A stretch of DNA of 64,000 bases from Bufo bufo (taxonomy: Eukaryota; Chordata; Amphibia; Anura; Bufonidae), in contig NC_053392.1 in assembly GCF_905171765.1 (NCBI RefSeq), positions 412,228,299 through 412,292,298 of the forward strand. The letters run 5' to 3'. The notes beneath the pieces were generated by a model that ran no database searches, was not told the origin of the DNA, and worked only from the letters and a program-made list of their open reading frames with translations. A program made the translations under genes and the position numbers. Shown here piece after piece: positions 63,555 through 64,000 of the stretch. Each line of letters starts with the position of its first letter. Position 1 is the stretch's first letter.

Positions 63555-64000
63555 ATGGATCCGGTTTCAGCCTTTATTGACCGCATGCAGGGTCTTTCAC
63601 TGGAGGTAGCAGATCTCCGTAAAACTGTGTCTCAGTTCCAGGTGACCGGTTCTGCTTGCGTTCATGGAGTTTGTTCAGGGCCTAAGATCTCGCTTCCGGA
63701 CATGTTCTCCGGGGGCAGTAAGAATTTTGTTCGCTTTAGAGAGGCTTGCAAACTCTATTTTCGCCTACTTCCCCATTCTTCTGGTGATGAGGAGCAGAGG
63801 GTGGGGATCATCATCTCGCTGCTCAGGGATAACGCTCAGTCTTGGGCCTTTTTCGCTGCCGGTGGGGGCACGGCCTCTCCGATCGGTGGATTAATTTTTT
63901 GTAGCCCTGGGGCAGATGTATGATGACCCGGATCGTATTGCTCTGGCTGAATCTAAACTGCGTCTTTTATGCCAGGGTAAACAGTCCGCAGAGACATATT
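63555..64000 (+). pseudogene. Gypsy-D gag, N-terminal part with frameshifts
   Basis: ATG 63555: MDPVSAFIDRMQGLSLEVAD, then LPDMFSGGSKNFVRFREACK, LYFRLLPHSSGDEEQRVGII and ISLLRDNAQSW. Near 63850 the reading moves by one base (FSLPVGARPLRSVD) and near 63893 again (VALGQMYDDPDRIALAESKL), to the window end. It is close to the gags of Gypsy-C and of the chromovirus at 24936-29873. Confidence 0.85.

Larger units (their letters stand above)
63019..64000 (+). mobile_element. Gypsy-D: chromovirus-like element, cut by window edge
   Basis: LTR sequence ends cgtgaca at 63527, followed by ttataaaccaccattacc and a gag ATG at 63555, the same layout as Gypsy-C. The LTR start is not certain (between about 63016 and 63060) and no TSD can be checked because the right end lies outside the window. 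It may have removed or displaced the end of the hAT. Confidence 0.75.

Overview
This window looks like a stretch of a large, repeat-choked vertebrate genome, most likely a frog or toad. I infer this from memory of repeat families: several Tc1 lineages, ZBED-type hAT elements with GAACCCGAAC termini, Ngaro/DIRS elements, chromoviruses, and a CR1 element ending in a TATGTTTC microsatellite. I could not run a database search. I found no host gene, tRNA, rRNA or CRISPR. Nearly everything recognisable is transposable-element DNA, much of it nested, and many boundaries are fixed to the base by target-site duplications (TSDs).

Left part (1-9.2 kb): the right half of a Tc1/mariner element with a DD37E transposase; a hammerhead-ribozyme motif of the kind carried by Penelope-like elements; a degraded SGNH-hydrolase fragment of an older Ngaro copy; a complete Ngaro retrotransposon (2761-6944) with textbook A1...B1-A2-B2 split direct repeats, a reverse transcriptase that has lost its catalytic box, and a tyrosine recombinase; then a foldback element and a dead Tc1 copy.

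Middle part (9.3-35.8 kb): one ancient minus-strand Ty3/Gypsy element (Gypsy-A) has been blown apart. Its LTR-like ends lie about 26 kb apart. Its gag, protease, RT, RNase H and integrase pieces are separated by seven insertions: a hAT with tandem arrays (10258-17164), a piggyBac-like TTAA element (17590-21169), two hAT elements only 27 bp apart (21224-21919, 21947-23903), a chromovirus (24936-29873), an apparently intact Sleeping-Beauty-type Tc1 (30671-32154) and a palindromic array of 524-bp units (32728-35334).

Right part (35.8-64 kb): unremarkable AT-rich DNA; a chromovirus-like element (38155-42049) whose 3' LTR is inverted and joined through C and G homopolymers; more plain DNA; then a second hAT (from 46682) that is itself host to a nest. 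That nest comprises a tandem dimer of a gag-only LTR retrotransposon (LTR-gag-LTR-gag-LTR, 47653-53793) with a solo LTR of another family inside its last LTR, an internally deleted Tc1, and a related gag-only element (56199-61701) whose 3' LTR holds a CR1 retrotransposon. A further Gypsy element starts at about 63 kb and runs off the window.

The strongest candidate for something little described is the gag-only LTR family pair: perfect TSDs, a tRNA-Leu-like primer site, a polypurine tract, and one long unrecognised ORF that reads into the 3' LTR, with no pol anywhere. Only the transposase at 30906-31928, the 590-residue gag-like ORF and the tyrosine recombinase look undamaged over their length.
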